This document shows, piece after piece, positions 14,041 to 14,634 of a DNA stretch of 14,634 nt. The stretch lies in NCBI GenBank assembly GCA_002361335.1, contig DESS01000115.1, positions 3,064-17,697 on the forward strand, read 5' to 3'. Source of the DNA: Richelia sp. UBA3308 (GTDB taxonomy: Bacteria; Cyanobacteriota; Cyanobacteriia; Cyanobacteriales; Nostocaceae). A model generated the notes under the pieces. It was not told the DNA's origin. It saw only the letters and a program-made list of their open reading frames with translations, and made no database searches. The translations under genes were made by a program, and so were the position numbers. Numbering within the stretch: the first letter of the stretch is position 1; each line of letters begins with the position of its first letter.

Positions 14041-14602
14041 ATTTAAGTATTGCAAAAGGCTCCCTTCAAGCCGTTTTACAAACAGATTAATTCTCATATC
14101 GTTTGCGGTATAAGCCTGAGCCAATGGCTGAATTTTGAATTGGTATTAATTAATTAACTAATTCCAGAAAATAAGACACAGCGATCGATCGCCAACCCAA
14201 TCGCAACATACACTTTGCTACCAAGGATAATACTTTCCCTATCCGATAAACTCTCTACATTTACGATAGTACAATAGAACTACTCAATTGTCAAATTGTA
14301 TTTTACTTTACCGAAGCACAGTACAAAATAATTATCAATATAATTTTCAATGCTGCTTATTTGAAATTTTTGTAATTTAGGTTTCGCTATTCTTTCCTGC
14401 ACATCTGATAATAATAAAAATAAGAGGGAACATCTCATGCAGGGATGATTTATAGGATTATAATTTCCAAATTAAATAAACCCATAGATAGAAATCAAAA
14501 TTACATCGTAAGAATGGTTAAAATTATCGAAATTATTTTTATAATAAGGTTTGTATCGTAAAATTGAATAACATAGCTGTCTTCAGCTTAGGGGAGATTT
14601 CC
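14041..14602. other. Long AT-rich spacer with divergent promoters expected
   Basis: About 560 bases with no supported gene. Visible structure is limited: a small hairpin AGCCA-A-TGGCT (14119-14129), a TTAATTAATTAA run (around 14147), the 12-bp palindrome GCGATCGATCGC (14181-14192), which is a HIP1 site expanded by four bases, and a hairpin AGCTG-TCTT-CAGCT (14575-14588) just before the ribosome binding site of the last gene. It must carry promoters for the unknown gene and the edge gene, but I cannot assign them. Confidence 0.5.
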
Positions 14603-14634
14603 ATGTTTGAGCAAAAAATAAACAGGATACAAGC
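14603..14634 (+). CDS. Start of a gene truncated by the window edge
   Basis: ATG at 14603 opens at least 10 codons (MFEQKINRIQ) with no stop before the window ends. A strong ribosome binding site, AGGGGAGA (14590-14597), lies 5 bases upstream, the best in the window, and a small hairpin precedes it. The product cannot be identified from this length. It would be divergent from the unknown gene. Confidence 0.5.
   Translation, partial: MFEQKINRIQ

Overview
The window looks like chromosomal DNA of a filamentous, probably heterocyst-forming cyanobacterium (Nostocales-like; genus not determinable). The signs are low GC with AT-rich spacers, five exact HIP1 octamers (GCGATCGC at 5185, 7275, 7629, 11427 and 13133), heptameric short tandem repeats between genes, cyanobacteriochrome-like GAF domains, and AgrE/ArgZ, the cyanobacterial arginine dihydrolase/ornithine cyclodeaminase.

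Layout. Bases 1-312 are a repeat-bearing leader. Bases 313-4936 form a signalling block on the + strand: a PAS-GAF-PAS histidine kinase, a single-domain response regulator overlapping its stop codon, and, after a spacer with two heptamer repeats, a 638-residue OmpR-type regulator that also carries an Hpt domain and two further receiver domains, the middle one lacking the phosphoacceptor Asp. A DUF2085 membrane protein (minus strand, 5031-5531) and an FkbM-type methyltransferase (5862-6653) follow. The methyltransferase converges on the agrE gene (minus strand, 6743-8857), with a perfect 11-bp-arm palindrome between the two stops.

Divergent from agrE is a small GAF-only gene (9073-9621). It has both cysteines of a DXCF-type cyanobacteriochrome, 28 residues apart, but no output domain. 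Next come a DEDDy 3'-5' exonuclease related to RNase D (10051-10962), a probable lipoprotein with six TPR repeats (11196-12038), and a convergent 629-residue protein I do not recognise (minus strand, 12140-14029). The last two are separated by a 15-bp tandem repeat that ends in a palindrome. The final ~560 bases hold no gene until a start codon with a strong ribosome binding site at 14603, which opens a gene cut off by the window edge.

How the genes fit together. The first kinase and the small regulator form a likely cognate two-component pair, and the large regulator next to them may extend this into a phosphorelay. AgrE releases nitrogen from arginine, for example arginine from cyanophycin. 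The GAF-only protein is a candidate photosensor that would have to act through a partner. The other genes look like independent transcription units. The points most worth following up are the dual-cysteine stand-alone GAF protein, the unrecognised 629-residue protein, and the kinase GAF domain with a canonical-position Cys but no DXCF Cys.
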